Shown: positions 43,400 to 52,205, counted from the stretch's first letter. The stretch is 64,000 bases of DNA from Clostridium sp. 1001271st1 H5 (GCF_005845215.1 NZ_SPHO01000011.1:124001-188000), one strand, 5' to 3'. Made by a program: numbers and translations. The notes: a model not told the origin generated them from the letters alone.

Positions 43400-44363
43400 G
43401 GGCGCCTCCTGCCCGGACATTGCTCTTTTATGCCCTCTGGCCCGCGCCCTGAACACCAATGTGGATACCCTGCTGCAGTTTGAGGAAACCCTTACGGAAG
43501 TACAGATTGATGAACGGCTGAACGAAATCGTGGAGACAGCCAGGAATCTTGGATACGAGGCAGCGGACACCATGATACAATCGCTTCTGCACACCTACCC
43601 CTCAAGTATACCCCTGAAATCCAGGGCAGTCACTCTGTTTGACCTCTTCGCCATGCTGTTTCCAGCCCAGCCCCAGACAGTAAAGGACAGCTGGACAAAA
43701 CAGAAAAAACAGCTTCTGGAGGAAGTCCGGGCCAGCGGTGCCCCGTCCTGCTGGCAGACAGCCGTCTCCCACCTGGCCTCCATCGCCATACTGGAAGGCG
43801 AGCTGGATAAAGCGGAGAGCCTTTTAAAGGAATTGCCCCAGCAAAGCACTGACTCCACCTCCGTCTGGGCACTGCTGTACCTGAAAAAGGGGAAGGCCGG
43901 ACAGGCTCTGGAAGTCCTGCAGAAGCGCTTGTATGTGCTGACTCGCCAGATACAGAACTTCCTCATCCAGATGATGAACCCGGAAATGACCCCCGACACC
44001 GCAAAGGCTCTGGAGCTGTGCGTCATTTACCGCAGGCTGGAAGAGCTGCTGGGCGTGGGAAACGGCATGAGTCCCGGATTCTTTGCCCAGGCATACCAGC
44101 GGGCCGGACAGGACCAGCAGGCATTGGAGAGCATGATTCAGTTTGTGGATGCCATCACCGGCACGGTCCAGAAACCCAATCCCGTCCTGTTCTCTCCCGG
44201 AGTAAAGATAGACGGGGAACATCCGGCCTCCACAATAGAAATACGCCGGCTGCTCCTTAAGAGCCTGCTGGAGGATGCGTACTATAAGCAGTTTCTGGAT
44301 AACGGGGACTTCCGGGCCGCAGTGGATAAGCTCCGGAAAAGCATCCAAGAAGAAGAGGCCTGA
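43400..44363 (+). pseudogene. 3' part of the interrupted XRE regulator gene
   Basis: From 43400 the frame reads on from the codons at 29680-29795 as ASCPDIALLCPLARALNTNVDTLLQFEETL, the standard end of an XRE HTH domain. About 300 residues of helical, TPR-like sequence follow (for example AILEGELDKAESLLKEL, YLKKGKAGQALEVLQK, QRAGQDQQALESMI). Restored, the protein would be 359 residues, an HTH regulator with a TPR-like sensor region. A GTG at 43461 could start a 300-residue fragment without the HTH, but it has no good ribosome binding site. Element excision would restore the gene. Confidence 0.85.
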
Positions 44364-44397
44364 ATATCCCAGAGGCCTGGATGTCCCAGATGAGAAA

Positions 44398-44450
44398 AAG
44401 GACAGCCCCCCCCCCCCAGTTTCTAACCCCCGCGGGACTGTCCTTATTGC
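44398..44450. terminator. Terminator with a C12 homopolymer tract
   Basis: AAGGACAG (44398-44405) pairs with CTGTCCTT (44438-44445), extended by C-G pairs. The loop begins with an uninterrupted run of 12 C (44406-44417). It separates convergent transcription from the XRE gene remnant and the GntR gene. Confidence 0.75.
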
Positions 44451-44471
44451 ATTTCATAACTGACAACTTTT

Positions 44472-45179
44472 TTACTGCGCATCCTCCACCCAGCACATCT
44501 TGGCGGACTTCTCAATATGGGCCTTCATAATTGCCTCAGCCTCATCCGGGTCTCCTTTTTTCAGGCACTCAATGATTCGCTTGTGGAATTCAATCCCATC
44601 CTGATGGCCCTCCTGCTGTGTTACAATCCCTCTGAGCAGGATTGTCTTCCACAGGCTTACCATGGATTTAATGAAACAAATCAGCAGCGGATTCCCGGTT
44701 GCCTCTGCGATGCAGATATGGAACTGGATATCATAATCAATGCGTTTATCCCAGACATCCTTACTTTCAATCATTCCCTGCACATACTGTTCCAGCTGTT
44801 CAAAATCCAATGCGTCCTTTTTTTCAGCCACAACCCTGCTGGCGTAAGGCTCCAGCAGCTTACGCATCTCATACACATCCATATATCCGATATCATCCAG
44901 CCGCAGCATACGGTTGAGAATCTCAGTGACGCTTCCGCTTTCAGGCTTTGCTATAAAAGTCCCTTCCCCGTTCTTCTGTACAATCAGCTGCCTTTCCTTA
45001 AGCAGCTTCAGGGACTCTCTCATGACATTGCGGCTGATTCCGAATTTCAACGCCAGCTCCTGCTCACTGGGCAGCCGTTCCCCCTGCCGCAGCGAATTAC
45101 TCAGTATCATGTCTTCCATACGGTCAGCCACTGTCTCATATAAATTTTTCTTCTTAACTTTGAAATCCAGTTCTTCCAT
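44472..45179 (-). CDS. GntR-family regulator, FCD type
   Basis: A 235-residue regulator. The N-terminal winged helix (residues 8-75) shows YETVADRMEDMILSNSLRQGERLPSEQELALKFGISRNVMRESLKLLKERQLIVQKNGEGTFI split over the usual helices. The C-terminal FCD ligand domain has the metal-binding pattern DIQFHICIAEATGN and EFHKRIIECLKKGDPDEAEAIMKAHIEKS. FCD regulators sense small organic acids. It is the last gene of the aldolase-TRAP run, 100 bases after dctM, and probably represses that operon by binding the palindrome at 48997-49036. Confidence 0.9.
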   Translation of the reverse strand: MEELDFKVKKKNLYETVADRMEDMILSNSLRQGERLPSEQELALKFGISRNVMRESLKLLKERQLIVQKNGEGTFIAKPESGSVTEILNRMLRLDDIGYMDVYEMRKLLEPYASRVVAEKKDALDFEQLEQYVQGMIESKDVWDKRIDYDIQFHICIAEATGNPLLICFIKSMVSLWKTILLRGIVTQQEGHQDGIEFHKRIIECLKKGDPDEAEAIMKAHIEKSAKMCWVEDAQ

Positions 45180-45279
45180 AATACATTACCCATCTCTATC
45201 TTAATATTCTTAAAACCCTGCCTGTTACATATCCCCCTCCTGTTTATCTTAATACAACAATTGAAAAGATACAAGAATT

Positions 45280-46566
45280 TTATCGGCCAAAGAGCCTTGG
45301 CAGCCACATAATGACATCCGGTACAAATGTTACAAGTATCAGCACCAGGACCATCACAAAAACCATGGGCATGATTTCTTTTATAATGGTGTTCATCTTC
45401 TCCCCGCTGATTCCCGTCACAATAAATAAAAGCATTCCAAATGGCGGCGTACAGAGCCCAATCATGGTATTCAGCGTAAACACCACGCCGAAATGAACCA
45501 TATCAATCCCAAAGGACTGGGCAATCGGACATAAAATGGGAAGCAGCACCAGCTGCAAAACAGCGGAATCCAGCAGCATTCCCAGTATGAACAGCAGGAT
45601 GTTGACAAAAATAAGGAAAGAAACCTTGGTGGTGGCAAAGGACAGAATCAGGCTGCCTGCCAGGGACGGAAGATTTTCCACCGCAATCACATAAGAAAAC
45701 ACATAGGCAGCGCCCAACATGATGCCAATCTGTCCCGTGGACCTGACGGTGTTTTTTAATACCTGCATAAACTCCGGCAATGTAATGGAACGGTACGCAA
45801 AGACGGAAATGATGAGGGCGTAGAGAGCCGCCACCGCCCCGGCCTCTGTGGCGGTCATGATGCCTGTATAAATTCCCATCAGCAGGATGACAGGGGTAAG
45901 GAGGGCCGGAATAGCGCTCACCGTCATCCTGACAAATTCCATTCCCGCATATCTCTTTCCGCTGGGATAGTTTCTCTTATTGGCAATATAGCAGACATAG
46001 ATGCACAGGGCCAGGGCCAGTATGATTCCGGGCACCATGCCCGCCAGGAACAGGTTGCCGATGGAAGCGCCTGCAATAACCCCGTATATGACCAGTGGAA
46101 TGCTGGGAGGAAAGATGGGCCCGATTACAGCGGAGCCGGCTGTTATGGCTGCGCTGAACCCATCGTCGTATCCCTCCTTGCGCATGGCCTCAATCTCCAT
46201 GATTCCAAGTCCCGACGCATCAGCCACAGCGGAACCTGTCATTCCTGAAAATATCAGGGATGCAATGACGTTCACATGCCCCAGACCGCCCTTCCATCGT
46301 CCCACCAGGACCTTGGAAAAGTCGAAAATCTTGTCTGTCACCTTGCTGGAGTTCATAATATTTGCCGCAAAGATAAAAAGCGGAACAGCCAGCAGAATAA
46401 AATTGTTATACATCTTGCTGGTAAAAATCTCCACCACCACGCTGGGGTCCATGCCTTTCACAGCCAGGTAAAGGGTGGAGGATATAATCATTCCTATGGC
46501 AATGGGCATCCTGATAACAAAACACACAACCAGCAGGCCAAGGGAAATCATCATGGCATGACTCAT
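45280..46566 (-). CDS. dctM: TRAP transporter large membrane subunit
   Basis: A 428-residue DctM-type protein with about 12 predicted membrane helices. Family features include PLFIFAANIMN, GMTGSAVADASGLG (about residue 115) and AAITAGSAVIGPIFPPSIPLVIYG (about 140). It is the ion-coupled transport channel for an organic acid delivered by the DctP-type binding protein. It overlaps the small-subunit gene by four bases (ATGA). Confidence 0.95.
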   Translation of the reverse strand: MSHAMMISLGLLVVCFVIRMPIAIGMIISSTLYLAVKGMDPSVVVEIFTSKMYNNFILLAVPLFIFAANIMNSSKVTDKIFDFSKVLVGRWKGGLGHVNVIASLIFSGMTGSAVADASGLGIMEIEAMRKEGYDDGFSAAITAGSAVIGPIFPPSIPLVIYGVIAGASIGNLFLAGMVPGIILALALCIYVCYIANKRNYPSGKRYAGMEFVRMTVSAIPALLTPVILLMGIYTGIMTATEAGAVAALYALIISVFAYRSITLPEFMQVLKNTVRSTGQIGIMLGAAYVFSYVIAVENLPSLAGSLILSFATTKVSFLIFVNILLFILGMLLDSAVLQLVLLPILCPIAQSFGIDMVHFGVVFTLNTMIGLCTPPFGMLLFIVTGISGEKMNTIIKEIMPMVFVMVLVLILVTFVPDVIMWLPRLFGR

Positions 46567-47060
46567 ACCGCCTTCCCTCCTTTCCCAAATTCCTTAACAC
46601 AGCCCGCCAGGTCCCGGCAGTACCGGACAATGGTGATAATCTGAAACAGGAAAAATCCCAGATATACGAATCCCAGAGGGACCTTGAATACCGTGCTGTA
46701 CCTGGTAAAATAAAACCGGTAAAACTCCAGCGCCGGCGGGACCAGGTAGGTCAGCAGGCCGACTATCAGGATATCCTGAAGGAGCCGGAACAGCCTCCTC
46801 GTGTTTTCTCCCACAAGCTCGTAAATCACGGAAAAGACAATATTGTCATCTGTGCGCTGGGCATAGCAGCATCCCAAGGTAATTATCCATACATAGGAAA
46901 TCTGCGCCAGTTCATAAGGCCATACCAGGGGATTATTAAATATGTATCTGGATATAATCTGCAGGATGAACGCCACAAACAGCAGAACAAACCAGCACAT
47001 GGGCATATAAATCTCAATAAAATCCATGACAGCCCGAAAGCATTTCTTCCATATGTCCAT
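46563..47060 (-). CDS. dctQ: TRAP transporter small membrane subunit
   Basis: A 165-residue DctQ-type protein with four predicted membrane helices. The signature is the segment ILQIISRYIFNNPLVWPYELAQISYVWIITLG (about residues 32-63) with the conserved Arg and Trp-Pro-Glu. It pairs with the large subunit encoded by the overlapping next gene. The start lies 16 bases after the dctP stop. Confidence 0.92.
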   Translation of the reverse strand: MDIWKKCFRAVMDFIEIYMPMCWFVLLFVAFILQIISRYIFNNPLVWPYELAQISYVWIITLGCCYAQRTDDNIVFSVIYELVGENTRRLFRLLQDILIVGLLTYLVPPALEFYRFYFTRYSTVFKVPLGFVYLGFFLFQIITIVRYCRDLAGCVKEFGKGGKAV

Positions 47061-47075
47061 TCAGAATACCTCTCA

Positions 47076-48176
47076 TTAATATTTCAGGTCCTTAATCTGG
47101 TGATATAAATCCATATCCCAATCTTTTACCATGTCCTTGTCGTTGAGATAATAATTCTCAGAATACTCCATAAATGCGTCCAGGTCCGGTTCAATGACTG
47201 TCAGTCCCTGTTCCTTCAGAAACGTAATGGCTTCCTGCTCCTGTTTCAGGTTTGCCTCATCGCACCATGCAGTGGCTGTCCTCACTGCCTCTGTCATGAT
47301 ATCCCTGTATTCCTGGGGAAGGGACTGCCACTTCTCCTCATTGATTGCAATGCACATGGGCTCAATCACATGGCCCGTGAGTACAATCTGGCTGGTCACC
47401 TCATACCATTTCTGCGCAATGGTGGTAGGCAGGGGGTTCTCCTGTCCGTCAATGGCGCCGGTCTGAAGTCCCTGGTATATCTCCGCATAAGCCATGGGTG
47501 TGGGATTTGCTCCCAGGGCCTTGCCCATGAAGAGCCATGCAGATGAATTGGGCATCCTTAAATTGACTCCGTTCAAATCTTCCGGCTTTGTGATTTCCTT
47601 TCCAATGTCCCTCATATCCAGATGGCGGGCTCCGCAGTACAGGGCTGACAGCCAGCGCACATTTAATTTTTCCGCCACATCATCCGCTACCTTTTGGCCA
47701 ATCTCCCCATCCATGACAGCCCGCATGTGCTGCTCATTCTGGAAAATGTAGGCCGCGGTAAACATGGTCAGGTATGGAAGCTGGTCGGAAATCAGGAACG
47801 GGGAACTGAACATCATATCCAGACTTCCTCTTGCCACGGCATCCACCTCGCCCTCCTGGGTCATCAGGCTTCCGTTTTCATGGATTTCCATGGTAAATTT
47901 GCCGTTGGTCTTTTCCGATATCTCATCCGCTATCATATGCATGGCCTTAACATAATTCACGTCCCCGCTGGACTGTGTGGAAAATACCAGCTTTACCTCC
48001 GGCAAATCCCCGCCCGCCTCCGGCGCAGCCTGTTCAGGGGCAGATGCACCGGAGGCTGCTTCTGTCTTTGCCTCCGTCTCGGACGGACTCTTGCTCTCAG
48101 GCGCTTTTTGGCCGCATGCAGCCAGGCCTGCGGTCATTGCAAGAACTAATGCGATACTAATCATGCGTTTTCTCAT
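47076..48176 (-). CDS. dctP: TRAP transporter substrate-binding lipoprotein
   Basis: A 366-residue DctP-family protein. A lipoprotein signal ends in LAAC (Cys21), followed by a Ser/Glu/Ala-rich linker to about residue 58. The conserved substrate-contact region is LNGVNLRMPNSSAWLFMGKALGANPTPMAYAEIYQGLQTGAIDGQENP (about 195-245), with the Arg that binds the substrate carboxylate. It captures an organic acid outside the cell for DctQM. The neighbouring aldolase suggests a hydroxy-keto acid or sugar-acid substrate, which is inferred. Confidence 0.94.
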   Translation of the reverse strand: MRKRMISIALVLAMTAGLAACGQKAPESKSPSETEAKTEAASGASAPEQAAPEAGGDLPEVKLVFSTQSSGDVNYVKAMHMIADEISEKTNGKFTMEIHENGSLMTQEGEVDAVARGSLDMMFSSPFLISDQLPYLTMFTAAYIFQNEQHMRAVMDGEIGQKVADDVAEKLNVRWLSALYCGARHLDMRDIGKEITKPEDLNGVNLRMPNSSAWLFMGKALGANPTPMAYAEIYQGLQTGAIDGQENPLPTTIAQKWYEVTSQIVLTGHVIEPMCIAINEEKWQSLPQEYRDIMTEAVRTATAWCDEANLKQEQEAITFLKEQGLTVIEPDLDAFMEYSENYYLNDKDMVKDWDMDLYHQIKDLKY

Positions 48177-48190
48177 AGTGTTTATCCTCC

Positions 48191-48967
48191 CTATCTCTTT
48201 TCCTGAATCTGTCTCATCATGTTTAATTCCCTTCGGGCCCCGTCCATAATATGTACATAATCCGAACCGGCTGATATGACGTTAAGGCCCTTTTCATGCC
48301 AGTAGCGTATGATATCCGGGTCATTGCTTCCTGTGGATACGCCGGATGATTTCCCGCTCTCATTGATGATGGCCACGGCCTCGTCAATCAGGCTGCTGGT
48401 ATGCTCTTCAAATACCCGGTTCAGCTCCCCAATGGAACCGGACAGATCGCAGGGACCCAGAATAAAGCAGTCCACATACGGGTTCCTGACCATCTCCTTC
48501 AGATTTTTCACGGCTGTCCTTGTCTCAATCTGGACACACCGGACCAGCTGCTGCCTGGAAGACTCTATGAACGAGTCAGCATCGTCCAGCCCGTACCGCA
48601 CTGCGCGCAGGGGGCCGAATCCCCGTATTCCATACGGCGGATACAGGGTGGCCTGCATGGCGGCGTCCAGTTCCTGGGCCGAGTTGACCATGGGGATGAT
48701 GATTCCCGTGGGTCCCATCTCCAGCACCCTCTTTGCCAGTACCTGGTTATTCCATGGAATGCGCACCAGGGTATCGGTGCCGCCTGCTTTCGCCCCCATC
48801 AGATGGTACAGCAGCACCTGGTAATCAATGGCTGTGTGCTCCGTGTCAATCCACAGAAAATCATACCCCAGACCGGCGCACATCTCAGTGATACAAGGTT
48901 CTGTCAGGCAAATATGCATCCCTGACAGGTTCTCCCTGTCTCTCAGCTTCTCCTTTAACGTTTTCAT
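48191..48967 (-). CDS. HpcH/HpaI family aldolase
   Basis: A 258-residue class II pyruvate aldolase. WIDTEHTAIDY (about residue 38), LVRIPWNN (about 67), the metal-binding Glu in VQIETRTAV (about 145) and GPCDLSGSIG (about 170) are the family motifs. Members split 2-keto-4-hydroxy acids to pyruvate plus an aldehyde. It is the first gene of the operon that carries the TRAP transporter and GntR regulator, so it probably degrades the imported compound. The precise substrate (hydroxyoxoheptanedioate, ketodeoxy sugar acid or other) cannot be read from the sequence. Confidence 0.9.
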   Translation of the reverse strand: MKTLKEKLRDRENLSGMHICLTEPCITEMCAGLGYDFLWIDTEHTAIDYQVLLYHLMGAKAGGTDTLVRIPWNNQVLAKRVLEMGPTGIIIPMVNSAQELDAAMQATLYPPYGIRGFGPLRAVRYGLDDADSFIESSRQQLVRCVQIETRTAVKNLKEMVRNPYVDCFILGPCDLSGSIGELNRVFEEHTSSLIDEAVAIINESGKSSGVSTGSNDPDIIRYWHEKGLNVISAGSDYVHIMDGARRELNMMRQIQEKR

Positions 48968-48996
48968 GATTCCTCCTCCAATGTACTCACGTTATT

Positions 48997-49044
48997 AGCT
49001 ATGCAGCTATACTACTAGTATATAGCTATACAGCTTTTTATCAA
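48997..49044 (-). promoter_or_regulatory. Promoter and palindromic operator of aldolase-TRAP operon
   Basis: On the minus strand TTGATA (49044-49039) and TATACT (49022-49017) are separated by 16 bases, a good sigma-A promoter. The region 48997-49036 is an imperfect palindrome with AGCTAT-rich arms around ACTAGT. It overlaps the -10 and flanks the -35, which suits repression by the FCD-type GntR protein of this operon. Confidence 0.7.
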
Positions 49045-49126
49045 GTGATGATGTGTATGTTTATCTAAATCCGGCATTTTATCCCAATGCTTTTGTGCAC
49101 ATCTTCCAATTCAAGTCCCTGAACCG

Positions 49127-49163
49127 CAAAAAACCGCTGCTCCCATTCACTGAGAGCAGCGGT
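49127..49163 (-). terminator. Terminator of the nrdD/small membrane protein unit
   Basis: On the minus strand ACCGCTGCTC (49163-49154) pairs with GAGCAGCGGT (49142-49133) and is followed by T6. It lies 20 bases after the stop of the small membrane protein gene. Confidence 0.88.
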
Positions 49164-49183
49164 CCGCATGATTCCCGGCAACA

Positions 49184-49471
49184 TTATCTCCGGAATTTTT
49201 TATTCTTAAACACATAGATATGGGCAGCCAGTGTGGCTCCGAACACAACCAGCAGAATGGATTCCACTGTATCAGGAAACCGGTTAAAGCCCACCCCTAA
49301 GCTGCAGGCAGCATCCACCAGGAATATCCATTTCTCCACCCGGAACACCTTTTCCAGGTCGTAGTCCTCCTTCCTGGTGGAACCCACAAACATGAGGAAA
49401 TCCTTTCCAGCAAACAGGCATACACCCTCGGCCAGGCACAGCGCACCCATAAACATAAACAATGCATCCAT
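49184..49471 (-). CDS. Small three-helix membrane protein, unknown function
   Basis: A 95-residue protein with three hydrophobic stretches (about residues 3-30, 46-62 and 68-88) and a basic end, FKNKKFRR. A charged cytosolic loop (STRKEDYDLEKVFRVEKW) joins the first two helices. It starts ten bases after the nrdD stop and ends at a terminator, so it is the last gene of the nrdD transcript. No family is recognised, and nothing links it to nucleotide metabolism apart from position. Confidence 0.65.
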   Translation of the reverse strand: MDALFMFMGALCLAEGVCLFAGKDFLMFVGSTRKEDYDLEKVFRVEKWIFLVDAACSLGVGFNRFPDTVESILLVVFGATLAAHIYVFKNKKFRR

Positions 49472-49481
49472 CTTCCAGCCC

Positions 49482-51902
49482 TTATGCCTTTACTGTATTT
49501 GTCTGATTCTGCTCCACAAACCTGCGTATGTTGGAAGCATTGGCAAACTTCTGTACAATGCCGTCGCTGACAATCACCAGGGTGGGAGCCTGCATAATAC
49601 CGAACTTTTCCGCCAGGTCAGGACGCTCCTCCGCATCGATAATCTGGTAATCCTGTCCTTTTAGGAACTCCTTTGCCGATACGCAGTTGGGACAGGTCTT
49701 GGTGGTAAAGAGATACAGATGGGCTGACGCGCCTGCCTTCTCCTTCCCCTGATGGGAAACCTCTGTCTGGGCGCTGCCTGTCCTCTCCCTGGTGTCTGCC
49801 GCGATTCTGGACACGCCGTGCTTTAACTGGGATTGGCCGATGTTGTAGTTGGTACGGTTCTTATACTCCTGGGTCTTGCCTTCATTCCAGTTCTGGACCG
49901 GACGGTAGTAGCCTGTAATGCGGCTGTATACCTCTGCCTTCTCCCCGCAGATTGGACAGGTGAAATGTTCTCCAATCAGGTATCCATGGCACTTGCAGAT
50001 GGAATACGTGGGCGACAGGGTATAGTAAGGCAGCTTGTAGTTCTCAGCAACCGTGCGCACCAGGTTGGCCGCAGCCTTCCAGTCAGGCATCTTCTCACCC
50101 AGGAATGCGTGGAACACGGTTCCTGATGTGTACAGCGTCTGAAGCTCATCCTGGATATCCAGGGCGTCAAATACATCCTCCGTATAATCCACAGGAAGAT
50201 GGGAGCTGTTGGTGTAGTAGGGCGTATCCCCCTCCGCCCCTGCAGTGATAATGTCCGGATAGCGCTGCTTGTCATGCTTGGCCAGACGGTAGGTGGTGGA
50301 CTCAGCAGGCGTGGCCTCCAGGTTGTAAAGGTCGCCGTACATCTCCTGGTAATCCGACAGGCGCTCCCTCATATGGTTCAGCACCTTCTTGGTGAACTCC
50401 TGGCATTCCCTGTTGGTCATGTCCTGCTTCACCCATCTGGCATTGAGGCCGGCCTCGTTCATGCCGATAAGGCCGATGGTGGAAAAATGATTTTCAAAGG
50501 TGCCCAGATATCTCTTGGTGTAGGGATACAGGCCCTGGTTCAAAAGCTTTGTTATAACCTGGCGTTTGGTCTTTAAGGAACGGGCAGACACGTCCATCAT
50601 GTGGTCCAGCTTTGCATAGAAATCCGCCTCGTCCTTTGCCTGGTAAGCAATTCTCGGCATATTGATGGTCACCACGCCCACGGAGCCGGTGCTCTCGCCG
50701 GAGCCGAAGAATCCGCCTGTTTTCTTGCGCAGCTCCCTGAGGTCCAGGCGGAGACGGCAGCACATGCTGCGGACATCGCTGGGCTGCATGTCGCTGTTGA
50801 TGTAGTTGGAAAAGTAAGGCGTTCCGTACTTGGATGTCATTTCAAACAGAAGACGGTTGTTCTCTGTATCCGACCAGTCAAAATCATTGGTAATGGAGTA
50901 AGTGGGAATGGGGTACTGGAATCCGCGTCCATTGGCATCTCCTTCAATCATGGTCTCAATGAACGCCTTGTTAATCAGGTCCATCTCCTTCTTGCAGTCT
51001 TTATACTTAAAGTCCATCTCCCTGCCGCCCACGATGGCATTCATCTCTGCCATGTCGTCCGGAACCGTCCAGTCCAGGGTGATGTTGGAGAAGGGAGCCT
51101 GGGTGCCCCAGCGGCTGGGGGTGTTCACTCCGTAGATAAAGGACTCAATGCACTTCTTTACCTCGGGGTAGCTTAAATTATCTGCTTTTACAAAGGGAGC
51201 AAGGTATGTATCAAAGGATGAAAATGCCTGGGCCCCGGCCCATTCGTTCTGCATGATTCCCAGGAAGTTGACCATCTGGTTGCAGAGCACGGACAGGTGC
51301 TTTGCCGGTGAGGAGGTAATCTTTCCCGTAATGCCTCCCAGTCCTTCCATCAGGAGCTGCTTTAAGGACCAGCCTGCGCAGTATCCGGTGAGCATGGACA
51401 GGTCGTGGATGTGGATATCCGCATTGCGGTGGGCCTCCGCTATCTCCTGGTCGTAAATCTCGCTGAGCCAGTAGTTGGCTGTCACGGCGCCGGAGTTGCT
51501 GAGAATCAGTCCTCCCACGGAGTAGGTGACCGTGGAGTTTTCCTTTACACGCCAGTCCTCCACCTTCACATAACTGTTCACCACGTCCTTGTAATCCAGA
51601 ATCGTGCTGTTCATATTCCGTATCTTTTCTCTCTGTTTCCTATATAAAATGTAGGCCTTGGCCACATCTGTATATCCGGTCTGTTCAAGGACATGCTCCA
51701 CGCTGTCCTGGATTTCTTCTACGGAAATCCTGCCATCCTTCATCTTATTCTGAAAATCCGCAGTCACCCTTAAGGATAATAACTCCAGAATCTCATTGTT
51801 GTAATCTTTGGATGTTGCCCTGAATGCCTTCTTGATGGCCTCTGTTATCTTATTCAGACTAAACTCGGCAACTTCCCCATCCCTTTTAACTACCTGAATC
51901 AT
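49482..51902 (-). CDS. nrdD: Anaerobic ribonucleotide reductase with C-terminal thioredoxin-like domain
   Basis: An 806-residue class III reductase that makes deoxynucleotides with a glycyl radical. The ATG at 51902 follows AAAGGAG. An ATP-cone (IQVVKRDGEVAEFSLNKITEAI) opens the protein and the barrel follows. Zinc cysteines are CKCHGYLIGEHFTCPICG, and the glycyl-radical loop is RITGYYRPVQNWNEGK (about residue 670). Beyond the usual end, a linker leads to about 80 residues (about 720-800) with LYLFTTKTCPNCVSAKEFL and the cis-Pro motif QAPTLVIV, a thioredoxin/glutaredoxin-like fold with a CPNC redox pair. This could deliver electrons within the same chain. The activating enzyme gene nrdG is not in the window. 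Confidence 0.93.
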   Translation of the reverse strand: MIQVVKRDGEVAEFSLNKITEAIKKAFRATSKDYNNEILELLSLRVTADFQNKMKDGRISVEEIQDSVEHVLEQTGYTDVAKAYILYRKQREKIRNMNSTILDYKDVVNSYVKVEDWRVKENSTVTYSVGGLILSNSGAVTANYWLSEIYDQEIAEAHRNADIHIHDLSMLTGYCAGWSLKQLLMEGLGGITGKITSSPAKHLSVLCNQMVNFLGIMQNEWAGAQAFSSFDTYLAPFVKADNLSYPEVKKCIESFIYGVNTPSRWGTQAPFSNITLDWTVPDDMAEMNAIVGGREMDFKYKDCKKEMDLINKAFIETMIEGDANGRGFQYPIPTYSITNDFDWSDTENNRLLFEMTSKYGTPYFSNYINSDMQPSDVRSMCCRLRLDLRELRKKTGGFFGSGESTGSVGVVTINMPRIAYQAKDEADFYAKLDHMMDVSARSLKTKRQVITKLLNQGLYPYTKRYLGTFENHFSTIGLIGMNEAGLNARWVKQDMTNRECQEFTKKVLNHMRERLSDYQEMYGDLYNLEATPAESTTYRLAKHDKQRYPDIITAGAEGDTPYYTNSSHLPVDYTEDVFDALDIQDELQTLYTSGTVFHAFLGEKMPDWKAAANLVRTVAENYKLPYYTLSPTYSICKCHGYLIGEHFTCPICGEKAEVYSRITGYYRPVQNWNEGKTQEYKNRTNYNIGQSQLKHGVSRIAADTRERTGSAQTEVSHQGKEKAGASAHLYLFTTKTCPNCVSAKEFLKGQDYQIIDAEERPDLAEKFGIMQAPTLVIVSDGIVQKFANASNIRRFVEQNQTNTVKA

Positions 51903-52029
51903 ACCACTTGCTCCTTTCAACCCACGTGCACTTTATTTCAACCCTTATTCCGCGTCTTTTGGGCCCGGAATGACACAGCTGTTTCATGGCTGTGGAAACG
52001 TAGGGCCCGCTCCCTTCGGAGCGAGCTAC
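51903..52029 (-). promoter_or_regulatory. Structured 5' leader of nrdD
   Basis: Between the predicted start site and the nrdD ATG, three hairpins can be drawn on the minus strand: CGTAG/CTACG extended by CGCTCC/GGAGCG (52030-51999), CACAGC/GCTGTG (51994-51974) and ATTCCG/CGGAAT (51971-51947). GGGCCC occurs in the first and third, which could allow a loop contact. The layout fits a riboswitch or other leader RNA but matches no class I can name. It might instead be a copy of a dispersed repeat. Confidence 0.4.
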
Positions 52030-52035
52030 GCACCC

Positions 52036-52104
52036 ATTATAGCAGATGGAAATACAAAACACAATATCTATGAATAACATTTTATATTATCCTAGATATT
52101 GTGT
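52036..52104 (-). promoter_or_regulatory. nrdD promoter with paired NrdR boxes
   Basis: ACACAATATCTA (52059-52070) and TAGATATTGTGT (52093-52104) are exact inverted copies matching the NrdR box pattern known from ribonucleotide reductase genes. A minus-strand TATAAT (52041-52036) with TTGTGT (52064-52059) 17 bases upstream forms a promoter whose -35 lies inside the first box. NrdR would therefore block transcription when deoxynucleotides are plentiful. Confidence 0.85.
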
Positions 52105-52205
52105 CTTATTAACTGTACTTATAACTCTTTTTCCCAAATCCCCGCAAAGGCGCATACCTGCGTGGTTTTTCGGACAGGGGGCATTTTATATCAGTTTCCT
52201 TTAAA

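Noticed and set aside
43461..44363. Independent 300-residue TPR protein starting with GTG
   Set aside because: The frame is continuous from 43400 with the upstream XRE fragment across the element; the GTG lacks a ribosome site, so it is the 3' part of an interrupted gene.
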